Counted from the stretch's first letter, positions 17,381-28,605 are shown. The stretch: DNA of 64,000 bases from Streptomyces xanthophaeus (GCF_000725805.1 NZ_KL647136.1:118841-182840), one strand, 5' to 3'. A program made the numbers and translations. The notes: generated by a model from the sequence alone, not told the origin.

Positions 17381-18376
17381 CTACGAGGCCACCGCGCCGC
17401 CCTTGAGGAGGGCGGCGCCCAGCGGGGTCACCGTGTGCAGCACCGCATTGCCGTGCCGCAGGGTGGTGACTAGGCCCGCCTCGCGCATCACGCAGGCGTG
17501 CTGGCTCGCGGAGGCCAGCGAGACCCCGGCCCGGCGGGCGAGTTCGCTGGTGGTCGCGCCGTCGCCGATGGCCTTCAGCACCACCGAGCGGGTGTGCCCG
17601 ACCAGTTTGCCCAGGGTGCGCACCCGCTGGTCCTCCGCCGGTCCCGCTGCGTCCCCGGTCGGCGCGGAGACCAGCTGCGCGGCGGCCGGGTAGACCAGCA
17701 CCGGCGGCAGCTCCGGGTCGTGCAGGGTCACCGCGGTGCGGCGGCAGAAGAAGGAGGGCTGGAGCAGCAGCCCGCGCCCCCGCAGCCGTACGTCCCGGTC
17801 CACCGGGTAGTCGCACTCCAGCACCGGGGCCCGCCAGCGCAGCATCGGCGGCAGCGAGGCCAGCAGCTCGTCGGCGCCCCCGTCCAGCAGGGCCCGGCCG
17901 CGCGCGGCCCGCTCGGCCTCGATCTGTGCCTGGATGTGCGTCCAGTACGGCTCCACGGCGGAACGGTGATAGGCGCGCAGCTCGCCCAGCAGGCGGGGCA
18001 GGTGCTTGGTGCCGCCGTCCATGAACTCCCGCAGCCGGGGCGTCACGGGGGCGCCGGCGCCGAGCAGCGCGAGTTCCCCGCGCATGCGCTCGGGGCGGAT
18101 CGCGCGGAGCGCGTCGACTCCCACGTCCCACCCGTACTGCCCCTCCACAGGGGTCAGGAAATCGGGGAAATAACCGCGGCTCGGTATGAGCATACCGAGC
18201 ATGCGTGTTTCACTGTTCAACCGGCTCCGAGTTTCCGTTCGCCATTCACCGAACAACCGGGCGTCACGCCGGTCCCTTAAGCGGTGAAAGCTGAGAATCG
18301 TTTCCCACAACGCATCGGGACGCCCTGCCATCCGTACGCGTGCCAGGTCCACTCCAGTGAAATGGATACGCAGCAC
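17381..18376 (-). CDS. ArsR-like winged-helix regulator with large N-terminal domain (DUF5937 type)
   Basis: The 331-residue protein has a long N-terminal domain of unknown function and a C-terminal ArsR-type helix-turn-helix (TTSELARRAGVSLASASQHA, then GLVTTLRHGNAVLHTVTPLG). Such proteins are common in Streptomyces as repressors of adjacent genes, but the target is not evident. GTG 18374-18376 is preferred since GGTGGGGG lies five bases before it and the fold begins immediately (LRIHFTGVDLARVRMA). Upstream lies the symmetric GTGGTCACCAC (18436-18446), a possible self-operator. Confidence 0.78.
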   Translation of the reverse strand: MLRIHFTGVDLARVRMAGRPDALWETILSFHRLRDRRDARLFGEWRTETRSRLNSETRMLGMLIPSRGYFPDFLTPVEGQYGWDVGVDALRAIRPERMRGELALLGAGAPVTPRLREFMDGGTKHLPRLLGELRAYHRSAVEPYWTHIQAQIEAERAARGRALLDGGADELLASLPPMLRWRAPVLECDYPVDRDVRLRGRGLLLQPSFFCRRTAVTLHDPELPPVLVYPAAAQLVSAPTGDAAGPAEDQRVRTLGKLVGHTRSVVLKAIGDGATTSELARRAGVSLASASQHACVMREAGLVTTLRHGNAVLHTVTPLGAALLKGGAVAS

Positions 18377-18435
18377 CGAACCCCCACCTGTGCAACCGCA
18401 ATCCCCCCGCCCCATGAGTATGCATGCCGTCACAC

Positions 18436-18446
18436 GTGGTCACCAC
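18436..18446. promoter_or_regulatory. Short palindrome upstream of the ArsR-like gene
   Basis: GTGGT and ACCAC flank a single C, about 60 bases upstream of the regulator start. It is a candidate operator for autoregulation. Nearby the motif CCCTTTCGGC occurs twice (18448-18457 and 18470-18479). Confidence 0.3.
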
Positions 18447-18509
18447 GCCCTTTCGGCCACAGTTGAAACCCCTTTCGGCAGGGGCGTGACAACCGAAATC
18501 CTGTACTCC

Positions 18510-18658
18510 GCCGGGCACACTCCGATGCGACCGAAACGCTCCGCGAAGGCCGTGGGGGGCTTTGCGGGGCCTGGCGGTCGGTCGCACGGGAAGCGCCGAC
18601 GTGCCCGGCAGAATGACAGCAGGCGGTGGACGGGTGGGGATCCGTCCGCCGCCTGCTG
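18510..18658. ncRNA. Candidate structured RNA between ppdK and the ArsR-like gene
   Basis: No gene covers 18377-18760. Nested complementary segments are seen: GCCGGGCAC (18510-18518) with GTGCCCGGC (18601-18609), inside it TGCGACCGA (18526-18534) with TCGGTCGCA (18578-18586), inside that AGGCC (18547-18551) with GGCCT (18568-18572). A separate strong hairpin follows at 18617-18658. This looks like a compact rod-shaped RNA with a terminal hairpin. I find no clear promoter on either strand, so strand and reality are open. Confidence 0.3.
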
Positions 18659-18689
18659 CCGTAAAGACTTGTTGAACAATAAAAATAGG

Positions 18690-18732
18690 CGCGCCCGCCC
18701 CCAGGGTGTCAGGGAACCCGGGGGCAGGCGCG
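18690..18732 (-). terminator. ppdK terminator with U-tract
   Basis: Reading the minus strand, the arms CGCGCCTGCCCCCGGGTT and the near-complement ending GGGCGGGCGCG form a long hairpin, followed by TATTTTTATTG. This is a canonical intrinsic terminator about 30 bases after the ppdK stop. Confidence 0.85.
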
Positions 18733-18760
18733 GTCTGTGGGCCCTGTGCAGGGCGGGGGA

Positions 18761-21469
<2,709 letters not shown>

Positions 21470-21833
21470 GGGTCTCGACTCCTCGAGGCTCGGTGGCTGC
21501 CCTGACGGCCAGGAACATACCCAGATCGAAGGCTTCTGGGTACGTCCACATGCTCGTCATACGGCTGTAACCACCCGTGCGCCAGCAGATCGAAAGTAAC
21601 CGGTGGGTAATGGGAAAGTACGAAAAGCCTTCACAACCCGAAGGCGGAGGGGGCTCCTGGGGCCTGATTGCGCTCGGATGAGCGATCATCGATACATTTG
21701 CGTTCAAGTCTTGAACGCTCAAAGGGTGGCACCCAGTGCCACCCTTTGAAAGTCTTACCCGTGACTTCAGTGCTCATCTGAGCGAAACCCCACCCATGCG
21801 TGGCGTATATCACGCGACACGGAGGGCGATTTG
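21470..21833. other. Intergenic region between dusB and ppdK
   Basis: These 364 bp hold the dusB terminator hairpin (21720-21748), a 15-bp palindrome GTTCAAGTCTTGAAC (21702-21716), and on the minus strand the ppdK leader, in which ACCCAGA and TCTGGGT (near 21518-21541) form a hairpin. A 60-codon minus-strand frame at 21631-21813 crosses the hairpins and does not look coding. The ppdK promoter is not obvious. Confidence 0.4.
21720..21748. terminator. Terminator hairpin downstream of dusB
   Basis: CAAAGGGTGGCAC (21720-21732) and GTGCCACCCTTTG (21736-21748) form a perfect 13-bp stem with a three-base loop, 86 bases after the dusB stop codon. Confidence 0.75.
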
Positions 21834-22976
21834 TCAGCCTCCGGAGGTGTCCAGTTCGGCTTCCTCGCTCACGCCCGCGCAGTCGTACGGGTCCTTCAGC
21901 CAGCCCTCCGGCAGGACAACTCGGTTGTTTCCGGACGTCCGCCCCCGGGGACCGTCCGCACTCTCGGGCCAGGCTTGATCCAGATCAAGCTCGCTCAGAT
22001 GAGCGTCCAGTTCGGCGAGGGACGAGGTGACGGCGAGCTTCTTGCGCATCTCCGACCCCACCGAGAAGCCCTTGAGGTACCAGGCCACGTGCTTACGGAA
22101 GTCGATCACCCCGCGCGCCTCGTCGCCGATCCACTCCCCCAGCAGCTGCGCGTGCCGGTGCATGGTGCCCGCGACCTCGCGCAGCGTGGGCTTGTGGAAG
22201 TCCTCGGGGCGCCCCTCGAAGGCCGCCACCAGGTCGTTGAACAGCCACGGCCGCCCCAGGCAGCCGCGGCCGACGACCACGCCGTCGCAGCCGGTCTCGC
22301 GGACCATGCGCAGGGCGTCCTCGGCGCACCAGATGTCGCCGTTGCCGAGCACGGGGATCTCGGGCACGTGCTCCTTGAGCCGCGCGATGGCCTCCCAGTC
22401 GGCGGTGCCGCCGTAGTGCTGGGCGGTGGTGCGCCCGTGCAGGGCGATCGCGGTCACCCCCTCCTCGACGGCGATCCGGCCGGCGTCGAGGTAGGTGAGG
22501 TGCTCGTCGTTGATGCCCTTGCGCATCTTCATGGTCACGGGCAGGTCCCCGGCGCCGGCGACGGCCTCGCGCAGGATCGCCCGCAGCAGGTTCCGCTTGT
22601 ACGGGAGGGCCGAGCCGCCGCCCTTGCGGGTCACCTTGGGGACCGGGCAGCCGAAGTTGAGGTCGATGTGGTCGGCGCGGTCCTCTTCGACGATCATGCG
22701 GACCGCTTTGCCGACCGTGCCGGGGTCGACCCCGTACAGCTGGATCGAGCGGGGCTTCTCGGTCTCGTCGAAGTGGATCAGCTGCATGGTCTTCTCGTTG
22801 CGCTCGACCAGGGCGCGGGTCGTGATCATCTCGCTCACGAACAGCCCCTTGCCGCCCGAGAACTCCCGGCAGAGGGTACGGAACGGGGCATTGGTGATGC
22901 CGGCCATGGGCGCGAGCACCACCGGGGGCTGCACGGTGTGCGGGCCGATCGCGAGAGGCGGAGGGAGCGTGGTCAT
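21834..22976 (-). CDS. dusB: tRNA-dihydrouridine synthase
   Basis: The 380-residue flavoenzyme reduces uridine to dihydrouridine in tRNA. Family motifs are VVLAPMAGITNAPFRTLCRE, the catalytic-cysteine segment DLNFGCPVPKVTRKGGGSAL, IALHGRTTAQHYGG and DGVVVGRGCLGRPWLF. The start is placed at ATG 22974-22976; a GTG six codons earlier (22994) is also possible because the GGAGGA directly before the ATG is too close to act as a normal ribosome site. It diverges from an MFS transporter. Confidence 0.93.
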   Translation of the reverse strand: MTTLPPPLAIGPHTVQPPVVLAPMAGITNAPFRTLCREFSGGKGLFVSEMITTRALVERNEKTMQLIHFDETEKPRSIQLYGVDPGTVGKAVRMIVEEDRADHIDLNFGCPVPKVTRKGGGSALPYKRNLLRAILREAVAGAGDLPVTMKMRKGINDEHLTYLDAGRIAVEEGVTAIALHGRTTAQHYGGTADWEAIARLKEHVPEIPVLGNGDIWCAEDALRMVRETGCDGVVVGRGCLGRPWLFNDLVAAFEGRPEDFHKPTLREVAGTMHRHAQLLGEWIGDEARGVIDFRKHVAWYLKGFSVGSEMRKKLAVTSSLAELDAHLSELDLDQAWPESADGPRGRTSGNNRVVLPEGWLKDPYDCAGVSEEAELDTSGG

Positions 22977-23001
22977 TCCTCCATTGTCGCGCACGGCCAG
23001 A

Positions 23002-23021
23002 ACGCCAGTTTGGCGTACTCT
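23002..23021 (+). promoter_or_regulatory. Operator-like inverted repeat joined to a -10 box
   Basis: ACGCCA (23002-23007) and TGGCGT (23011-23016) form a perfect 6-3-6 inverted repeat. The last T is also the first base of TACTCT (23016-23021), a -10-like box seven bases before the MFS start codon. A repressor bound here would block the promoter. Confidence 0.5.
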
Positions 23022-23028
23022 CCCCGAT

Positions 23029-24474
23029 ATGTCCGACTTGAGTCACCGGCGGCGCATGCTCGTGCTGGGGATCTGCTGCACGAGCCTGTTCATCGTCAGC
23101 CTCGACAACACCGTCCTGAACGTCGCCCTGCCCTCCATGCGCCAGGACCTCGACGCCTCGGTCGCCGGGATGCAGTGGACGATCGACGCGTACACATTGG
23201 TCCTGGCCTCGCTGCTGATGCTGGCGGGGTCCACGGCCGACCGGATCGGCCGCCGGAAGGTCTTCATCGCGGGCCTGGTCCTCTTCACCCTCGGCTCGCT
23301 GCTGTGCTCGATGACCCCGAGCCTGGAGTGGCTGATCGTCTTCCGGATGATCCAGGCCGTCGGCGGCTCGATGCTGAACCCGGTCGCCATGTCGATCATC
23401 GCCAACACCTTCACCGAACCAGCGCAGCGCGCCCGCGCCATCGGGATCTGGGGCGCGGTGGCGGGCATCTCCATGGCCGCGGGCCCGCTGATCGGCGGGG
23501 TGCTGGTGGACTCGGTGGGCTGGCGGTCCATCTTCTGGGTGAACCTGCCGGTCGGACTTCTCGCCCTCGTGCTGACCGTGCGCTACATCCCGGAGTCGCG
23601 GGCCGCCCGGCCGCGCCGCCTGGATCCCGTCGGTCAGCTGCTGGTCATGACCCTGCTCGGCACGGTGACGTACGCGATCATCGAGGGCCCCGCCGCGGGC
23701 TGGGGCTCGCCGGTGATCACCGGCTGCGCCCTGGTGGCCGTCGCCTCGCTGGTGGCGCTGCTGCTGTACGAGCCCCGGCGGACGGATCCGCTGATCGATC
23801 CGCGCTTCTTCCGCAGCGTCCCCTTCAGCGGCGCGACGGTGATCGCGGTGAGCGCCTTCGCGGGACTGTCCGGGGTGCTGTTCCTGAACACCCTCTACCT
23901 CCAGGACGTACGGGGGCTCAGCGCCCTGGACGCCGGGCTGTACCTGCTGCCGATGGCGGTCCCGACCTTCCTGAGCGCGCCGCTGGCGGGGCGGCTGGTG
24001 GGCACCCGGGGGCCGCGGCTGCCGCTGCTGATCGCGGGCGTGGCGATGGCGGTGAGCGGGCTGCTCTTCGCGGTCTTCTCGGCCGAGACCTCCACTCCCC
24101 TGCTGTTCGTCGGCTACGTGCTCTTCGGGATCGGCTTCGGCATGGTGAACGCCCCGATCACCAACACCGCGGTCTCCGGGATGCCCCGCTCCCAGGCGGG
24201 CGTGGCGGCCGCCATCGCCTCCACCAGCCGGCAGACCGGCGGCGCGCTGGGCGTCGCGATCGCCGGGGCGGTCCTGTCGGCCGGGCTGGCCGGGGGCGCG
24301 GAGTTCACCGCGGCGGCCCGTCCGGCCTGGTGGTTCATCACGCTCTGCGGGCTCGTCGTCCTGGTGGTGGGCGTGGCGACGAGCGGCCGCTGGGCCCTGG
24401 CGACGGCGGAGCGGACGGCGCGCACGCTGGAGGCCACGGCCGGCCCGAACCCCGACCGGGCCCCTTCGCACTGA
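23029..24474 (+). CDS. MFS drug exporter (DHA2/EmrB-QacA type)
   Basis: The 481-residue protein has about fourteen predicted membrane helices and DHA2 family motifs: FIVSLDNTVLNVALPSM at the start, ADRIGRRKVFIAG in the loop after helix 2 and WRSIFWVNLPVGLLAL in the middle. It is likely a proton-driven exporter of small drugs or secondary metabolites; the substrate is unknown. The ATG at 23029 has no ribosome site but a -10-like box seven bases upstream, so the mRNA is probably leaderless. An inverted repeat overlaps this promoter. The stop codon lies in the left arm of the next operator. Confidence 0.9.
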   Translation: MSDLSHRRRMLVLGICCTSLFIVSLDNTVLNVALPSMRQDLDASVAGMQWTIDAYTLVLASLLMLAGSTADRIGRRKVFIAGLVLFTLGSLLCSMTPSLEWLIVFRMIQAVGGSMLNPVAMSIIANTFTEPAQRARAIGIWGAVAGISMAAGPLIGGVLVDSVGWRSIFWVNLPVGLLALVLTVRYIPESRAARPRRLDPVGQLLVMTLLGTVTYAIIEGPAAGWGSPVITGCALVAVASLVALLLYEPRRTDPLIDPRFFRSVPFSGATVIAVSAFAGLSGVLFLNTLYLQDVRGLSALDAGLYLLPMAVPTFLSAPLAGRLVGTRGPRLPLLIAGVAMAVSGLLFAVFSAETSTPLLFVGYVLFGIGFGMVNAPITNTAVSGMPRSQAGVAAAIASTSRQTGGALGVAIAGAVLSAGLAGGAEFTAAARPAWWFITLCGLVVLVVGVATSGRWALATAERTARTLEATAGPNPDRAPSH

Positions 24475-24523
24475 CGAGTGACAGATATTGAAATCTGTCA
24501 CTCGTCATGCCATTCTCGTTCCA
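24472..24523 (+). promoter_or_regulatory. 15-bp inverted repeat operator/promoter of the aldo/keto reductase gene
   Basis: TGACGAGTGACAGAT (24472-24486) and ATCTGTCACTCGTCA (24493-24507) form a perfect inverted repeat with a six-base centre. The -35-like TTGAAA (24488-24493) sits in that centre; 17 bases later is CATTCT (24511-24516), and the ATG follows six bases on. The TetR-type gene two genes on is the likely binder. The same repeat may also act as the MFS terminator. Confidence 0.6.
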
Positions 24524-25542
24524 TGACTACTCCGCAGACCGCACACCGCACCCTCGGCTCCACCGGGCCCTCCGTCTTCCCGCTCGGCCTCGGCTGCATG
24601 GGCATGTCCGCCCTCTACGGCGAATCCGACCGGGCCGAGTCCCTCTCGACCATCCACGCCGCCCTGGACGCCGGGGTCACCCTGCTCGACACGGGCGACT
24701 TCTACGGCATGGGCCACAACGAACTGCTGATCAACGAAGCCCTGCGCACCGCCCCCACCGCCGCCCGCGAGCAGGCCCTGACCAGCGTCAAGTTCGGCGC
24801 GCTGCGCACGGTCGAGGGCGGCTTCACCGGCTACGACGGCCGCCCGGAGGCCGTCAAGAACTTCCTGGCCTACTCGCTGCAGCGGCTCGGCCGGGACCAC
24901 ATCGACATCTACCGGATCGCCCGGGTGGACCCGGACGTGCCGATCGAGGAGACCGTCGGCGCGATCGCCGAGGCCGTCGAGGCCGGGCACGTGCGGCACA
25001 TCGGCCTCTCCGAGGTCGGCGCGGACACCCTGCGCCGGGCCGCAGCCGTGGCCCCGATCGCCGACCTCCAGATCGAGTACTCCCTGATCTCCCGCGGCAT
25101 CGAGGAGGAGATCCTGCCCACCGCCCGCGAGCTCGGCATAGGCGTCACGGCGTACGGGGTGTTGTCCCGCGGCCTGATCAGCGGCCACTTCACCCGCGAC
25201 CGCGCGCTGACCCCGGGCGACTTCCGCGGCATGAGCCCCCGCTTCCAGGGCGATAACCTCGACCGGAACCTCGACCTGGTGGACGCCCTGCGCAAGGTCG
25301 CGGAGGGCAAGGGCGTGAGCGTGGCCCAGACCGCCATCGCCTGGGTCCTCGCGCAGGGCCAGGACATCGTGCCCCTGGTGGGCGCCCGCCGCCGCGACCG
25401 GCTCGCCGAGGCACTGGGTGCCATGGAGGTGGAGCTGGAGGCCGCCGATCTGGCCGCCATCGAGGAGGCCGTGCCCGTCGGCGCCGCGGCGGGCGAGCGG
25501 TACCCGGCCGCGCAGATGGCCCACCTCGACAGCGAGCACTGA
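24523..25542 (+). CDS. Aldo/keto reductase
   Basis: The 339-residue protein has the (beta/alpha)8 AKR fold: FPLGLGCMGMSALYG near the start, the aspartate and tyrosine in LLDTGDFYGMGHNELL, and the lysine in SVKFG. At the position where many AKRs have a catalytic His (QHRVDP) this protein reads YRIARVDPDVP, so the usual tetrad is incomplete; this is shared by a known actinobacterial branch as far as I recall. It probably reduces aldehydes or ketones with NADPH. The ATG at 24523 is chosen from the predicted promoter, which predicts a leaderless mRNA. The TetR gene follows after 21 bp. Confidence 0.88.
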   Translation: MTTPQTAHRTLGSTGPSVFPLGLGCMGMSALYGESDRAESLSTIHAALDAGVTLLDTGDFYGMGHNELLINEALRTAPTAAREQALTSVKFGALRTVEGGFTGYDGRPEAVKNFLAYSLQRLGRDHIDIYRIARVDPDVPIEETVGAIAEAVEAGHVRHIGLSEVGADTLRRAAAVAPIADLQIEYSLISRGIEEEILPTARELGIGVTAYGVLSRGLISGHFTRDRALTPGDFRGMSPRFQGDNLDRNLDLVDALRKVAEGKGVSVAQTAIAWVLAQGQDIVPLVGARRRDRLAEALGAMEVELEAADLAAIEEAVPVGAAAGERYPAAQMAHLDSEH

Positions 25543-25563
25543 ACGGCCGGTACGGTCGTACCC

Positions 25564-26157
25564 ATGCCCCCCGCAGCTGCCGAGCCCCTGACACCCGAGC
25601 GCATCCTCGAGACGACCGAGGAGGTGCTGCGCCGCTTCGGCCCCAGCAAGGCGACCGTGGTGGACGTGGCGCGCGCCCTGGGAGTCAGCCACGGCAGCGT
25701 GTACCGGCACTTCCCGTCCAAGGCGGCGCTGAGGGAAGCCGTCACGGACCGCTGGCTCGCCAAGAGCGTGGTCATGCTGGAGGAGATCGCCTCGGCCCCG
25801 GCCGAGAGCGCCCCCTCCAAGCTGGAGGCGTGGCTGGAGGCCCTCTTCGCCGCCAAGCGCCGCAAGGCGGGCGATGATCCCGAGCTGTTCGCCACCTACA
25901 CCGTGCTGCTCGGCGAGAACAGCGGTGTGGTGGACGCCCATCTCACCGAGCTGATCGCCCAGCTGGCCCGGATCATCGGCGAGGGCGTCGCCGCCGGCAC
26001 GCTGGCCGCCGAGGACGTGCCCGCCGCTGCCCGCGCGGTGTTCGACGCCACCGGCCGCTTCCACGATCCGCAGTACGCGGCCGACTGGCTCTCGCCGACG
26101 ATCCTCACGGAGTTCGAGGCCGTCACCGCCCTGGTCGTGCGCGGCCTGCGCGCCTGA
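25564..26157 (+). CDS. TetR family transcriptional regulator
   Basis: The 197-residue protein has an N-terminal helix-turn-helix (GVSHGSVYRHFPSKAALREA) and a helical ligand-binding C-terminal domain. It is co-directional with and 21 bp from the aldo/keto reductase gene, whose promoter sits inside a perfect 15-bp inverted repeat. It therefore probably represses that gene and itself, released by an unknown small molecule. Confidence 0.88.
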   Translation: MPPAAAEPLTPERILETTEEVLRRFGPSKATVVDVARALGVSHGSVYRHFPSKAALREAVTDRWLAKSVVMLEEIASAPAESAPSKLEAWLEALFAAKRRKAGDDPELFATYTVLLGENSGVVDAHLTELIAQLARIIGEGVAAGTLAAEDVPAAARAVFDATGRFHDPQYAADWLSPTILTEFEAVTALVVRGLRA

Positions 26158-26224
26158 CAGGCGGTCCGCACTGTCCGGAAGCTGCCGGTCCGGACACCTT
26201 GGCAAGCATTTTGATCCGCTCGCC

Positions 26225-26254
26225 TTGTACATGCCATAAAACTGTCCCTACGGT
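26225..26254 (+). promoter_or_regulatory. Predicted promoter of the VC0807-type gene
   Basis: TTGTAC (26225-26230) and TACGGT (26249-26254) are separated by 18 bases, as in Streptomyces principal sigma promoters. The start codon is about 32 bases downstream of the predicted transcript start. Confidence 0.5.
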
Positions 26255-26292
26255 CCCCCTACCGCACCCATCAGGCCGTTCCAGGGGGAACC

Positions 26293-26994
26293 TTGTCCAC
26301 CGCAGCAGCCCGACCCGCACCACCCGCACGTTCCGGCGCAGCCACCGCCCTCGGCTGGATCCTGACCATCGGCCTCAACGTGGTCGCGCCGATCATCACC
26401 TACAACACGCTCACCGACGACCACGGATGGAGCGAGTTCTCGGCGCTGCTGCTCAGCAGCGCCTGGCCGGTGCTCGACAGCGCCATCCATGTGGCCTGGC
26501 GGCGCAAGCTCGACGAGTTCGCCGTCGTCACCCTGGTGTTCCTGCTGATCACGGCCGTCGTCTCGCTCGTCGGCGCCCACTCGGGCCGGGCCCTGCTGAT
26601 CAAGGACTCCGCCGTCACGGGGCTCTTCGGGCTGCTCTGTCTGGCCACCCTGGCGGCGGCCCGTCCGCTGATGTTCTACTTCGGCCGCAAGTTCGCCACC
26701 GACGGCACCCCGGAGAGCACCGCCTGGTGGAACGGCCTGTGGCAGTACGAGGGTTTCCGCACGACCATGCGGCGCATGACCCTCGTCTGGGGCGTGGCCT
26801 ACGTCATCGAGTCCCTGGTCCGGATCGCCCTGGCGTACGTCCTGGACACCGACACGATGGTGATCGTCAGCCCGATCATGATCTACGGCGTGCTGGCGGC
26901 CCTGGGCGTGTGGACCGCCCGCTACGGCAAGCGCTCCCAGGCCGAGGGCGAGCGGCGCGCGGCCGAGGCCGAAGCGGCGGCCGCGGGAGGCTGA
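26293..26994 (+). CDS. VC0807 family membrane protein
   Basis: The 233-residue protein has five or six predicted membrane helices and matches the VC0807 family pattern (GLNVVAPIITYNTLTDDHGW at the start, AWPVLDSAIHVAWRRKLDEF, then WWNGLWQYEGFRTTMRRMTL). Function is unknown. The C-terminus is a basic, alanine/glutamate-rich tail. The start codon is a TTG at 26293 preceded by AGGGGGA, which is unusual but well placed. Confidence 0.78.
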   Translation: MSTAAARPAPPARSGAATALGWILTIGLNVVAPIITYNTLTDDHGWSEFSALLLSSAWPVLDSAIHVAWRRKLDEFAVVTLVFLLITAVVSLVGAHSGRALLIKDSAVTGLFGLLCLATLAAARPLMFYFGRKFATDGTPESTAWWNGLWQYEGFRTTMRRMTLVWGVAYVIESLVRIALAYVLDTDTMVIVSPIMIYGVLAALGVWTARYGKRSQAEGERRAAEAEAAAAGG

Positions 26995-27011
26995 GCCCGC
27001 GGCCGGAACGG

Positions 27012-27050
27012 CCGGTGGCCCGGTGCGCAGTGTGCGCACCGGGCCACCGG
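27012..27050. terminator. Bidirectional terminator between VC0807-type gene and glyS
   Basis: CCGGTGGCCCGGTGCGCA (27012-27029) and its perfect complement (27033-27050) form an 18-bp stem with a three-base loop, between convergent genes. Confidence 0.85.
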
Positions 27051-27067
27051 TCGTTCAGCGGGGGAAC

Positions 27068-28450
27068 CTAGCAGCCGAGCAGGCGGCTGCCGAGGTAGCT
27101 CTGGATCTGGTCCAGGGAGACGCGCTCCTGCTTCATGGTGTCGCGCTCGCGCACGGTCACCGCGTTGTCATCCAGGGTGTCGAAGTCCACGGTGACGCAG
27201 AACGGCGTACCGATCTCGTCCTGGCGGCGGTAGCGGCGGCCGATGGCGCCCGCGTCGTCGAACTCGATGTTCCAGAACTTGCGCAGGTCCGCGGCCAGGC
27301 CCTTGGCCTTCGGCGAGAGGTCCGCGTTGCGGGACAGCGGCAGGACGGCGACCTTGATGGGCGCCAGGCGCGGGTCGAGGCGCATCACGGTGCGCTTCTC
27401 CATGACGCCCTTGGCGTTCGGAGCCTCGTCCTCGACGTACGCGTCGAGCATGAAGGCGAGCATGGCGCGGTTGACACCGGCCGCCGGCTCGATGACGTAC
27501 GGGGTGTACTTCTCCTTGGTCTCCTGGTCGAAGTAGCTCAGGTCCTGACCGGAGGCGGCGGAGTGGGCCTTGAGGTCGAAGTCGGTGCGGTTGGCCACGC
27601 CTTCGAGCTCGGAGAACTCGTTACCACCGAAGTTGAAGCGGTACTCGATGTCGGCGGTGCGCTTCGAGTAGTGGGACAGCTTCTCCTTCGGGTGCTCGTA
27701 CCAGCGGATGTTCTCCTCGCGGATGCCGAGGTCGCGGTACCAGTTCCACCGCTCCTGCATCCAGTACTCCTGCCACTGCTCGTCCTCGCCCGGCTTGACG
27801 AAGAACTCCATCTCCATCTGCTCGAACTCGCGCGTGCGGAAGATGAAGTTGCCCGGAGTGATCTCGTTCCGGAAGGACTTGCCCATCTGCGCGATGCCGA
27901 AGGGGGGCTTCTTGCGCGAAGCGGTCTGCACCAGGGCGAAGTTGGTGAAGATGCCCTGGGCGGTCTCGGGGCGCAGGTACGCCTTGGAGGCGGTGTCCTG
28001 GCTCGGGCCGAGGTGGGTCTCCAGCATGCCGGAGAACTGCTTGGGCTCGGTGAACTGGCCCTTCACGCCGCAGAACGGGCAGTTGATGTCGGCGAGGCCG
28101 TTGGCGGGCAGACGGCCGTGCTTGGCCTCGTACGCCTCTTCAAGGTGGTCCGCACGGTGACGCTTGTGACAGGACGTGCACTCGGTCAGCGGGTCCGAGA
28201 AGGTCGCGACGTGACCGGAGGCCACCCAGACCTCGGGGGCCAGGATCACGGACGAGTCGAGGCCGACGATGTCCTCACGTCCGGTGACCATCGCCTTCCA
28301 CCACTGGCGCTTGATGTTCTCCTTGAGCTCGACACCCAGCGGACCGTAGTCCCAGGCAGCCCGGGAGCCGCCGTAGATGTCACTGCACGGGAAAACGAAG
28401 CCACGGCGCTTGCTCAGGCTGACGATGGTGTCGATCTTGTCGGCGGCCAC
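27068..28450 (-). CDS. glyS: Glycyl-tRNA synthetase
   Basis: The 460-residue protein is the single-chain (alpha2) class II glycyl-tRNA synthetase. It opens with [20 protein letters not shown], has class II motif 2 ([20 protein letters not shown]) and motif 3 ([18 protein letters not shown]), and ends with an anticodon-binding domain. It also has two CxxC pairs (CTSC and CPFC) that may bind zinc. The start is a GTG at 28448-28450. A good promoter lies upstream on the minus strand. The stop codon is a TAG in a CTAG. Confidence 0.97.
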   Translation of the reverse strand: MAADKIDTIVSLSKRRGFVFPCSDIYGGSRAAWDYGPLGVELKENIKRQWWKAMVTGREDIVGLDSSVILAPEVWVASGHVATFSDPLTECTSCHKRHRADHLEEAYEAKHGRLPANGLADINCPFCGVKGQFTEPKQFSGMLETHLGPSQDTASKAYLRPETAQGIFTNFALVQTASRKKPPFGIAQMGKSFRNEITPGNFIFRTREFEQMEMEFFVKPGEDEQWQEYWMQERWNWYRDLGIREENIRWYEHPKEKLSHYSKRTADIEYRFNFGGNEFSELEGVANRTDFDLKAHSAASGQDLSYFDQETKEKYTPYVIEPAAGVNRAMLAFMLDAYVEDEAPNAKGVMEKRTVMRLDPRLAPIKVAVLPLSRNADLSPKAKGLAADLRKFWNIEFDDAGAIGRRYRRQDEIGTPFCVTVDFDTLDDNAVTVRERDTMKQERVSLDQIQSYLGSRLLGC

Positions 28451-28489
28451 GGTGCTCTCTTCATTACGAGGACGAACGGCGAAGTCTTT

Positions 28490-28520
28490 AGATTACCGGC
28501 GCCCGTACCCCCCCTTTCAA
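28490..28520 (-). promoter_or_regulatory. Predicted glyS promoter
   Basis: On the minus strand TTGAAA (28520-28515) and TAATCT (28495-28490) are 19 bases apart, about 40 bases before the glyS start. Confidence 0.5.
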
Positions 28521-28567
28521 ATCGGTTCCCCTTCCACGGCCCGGACCGGGGCCGCCCACCTGGGTTT

Positions 28568-28605
28568 TTGACAATCGTTTCCATCTTTGATGAAAATGGA
28601 TGTCA
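28568..28605 (+). promoter_or_regulatory. znuA promoter with two Zur-box-like sites
   Basis: TTGACA (28568-28573) is a consensus -35. GAAAAT (28592-28597), 18 bases on, can serve as -10, and the ATG follows seven bases later. Two 15-bp sites resemble the Streptomyces Zur box TGAAAATGATTTTCA: TGACAATCGTTTCCA (28569-28583) and TGAAAATGGATGTCA (28591-28605), whose starts are 22 bp apart, that is two helical turns. Confidence 0.6.

Noticed and set aside
21631..21813. 60-codon minus-strand frame between dusB and ppdK
   Set aside because: Crosses the terminator hairpin and a palindrome, no coding composition.
28451..28567. T-box riboswitch before glyS
   Set aside because: No T-box sequence or specifier stem is seen, and a promoter lies only about 40 bases before the gene.
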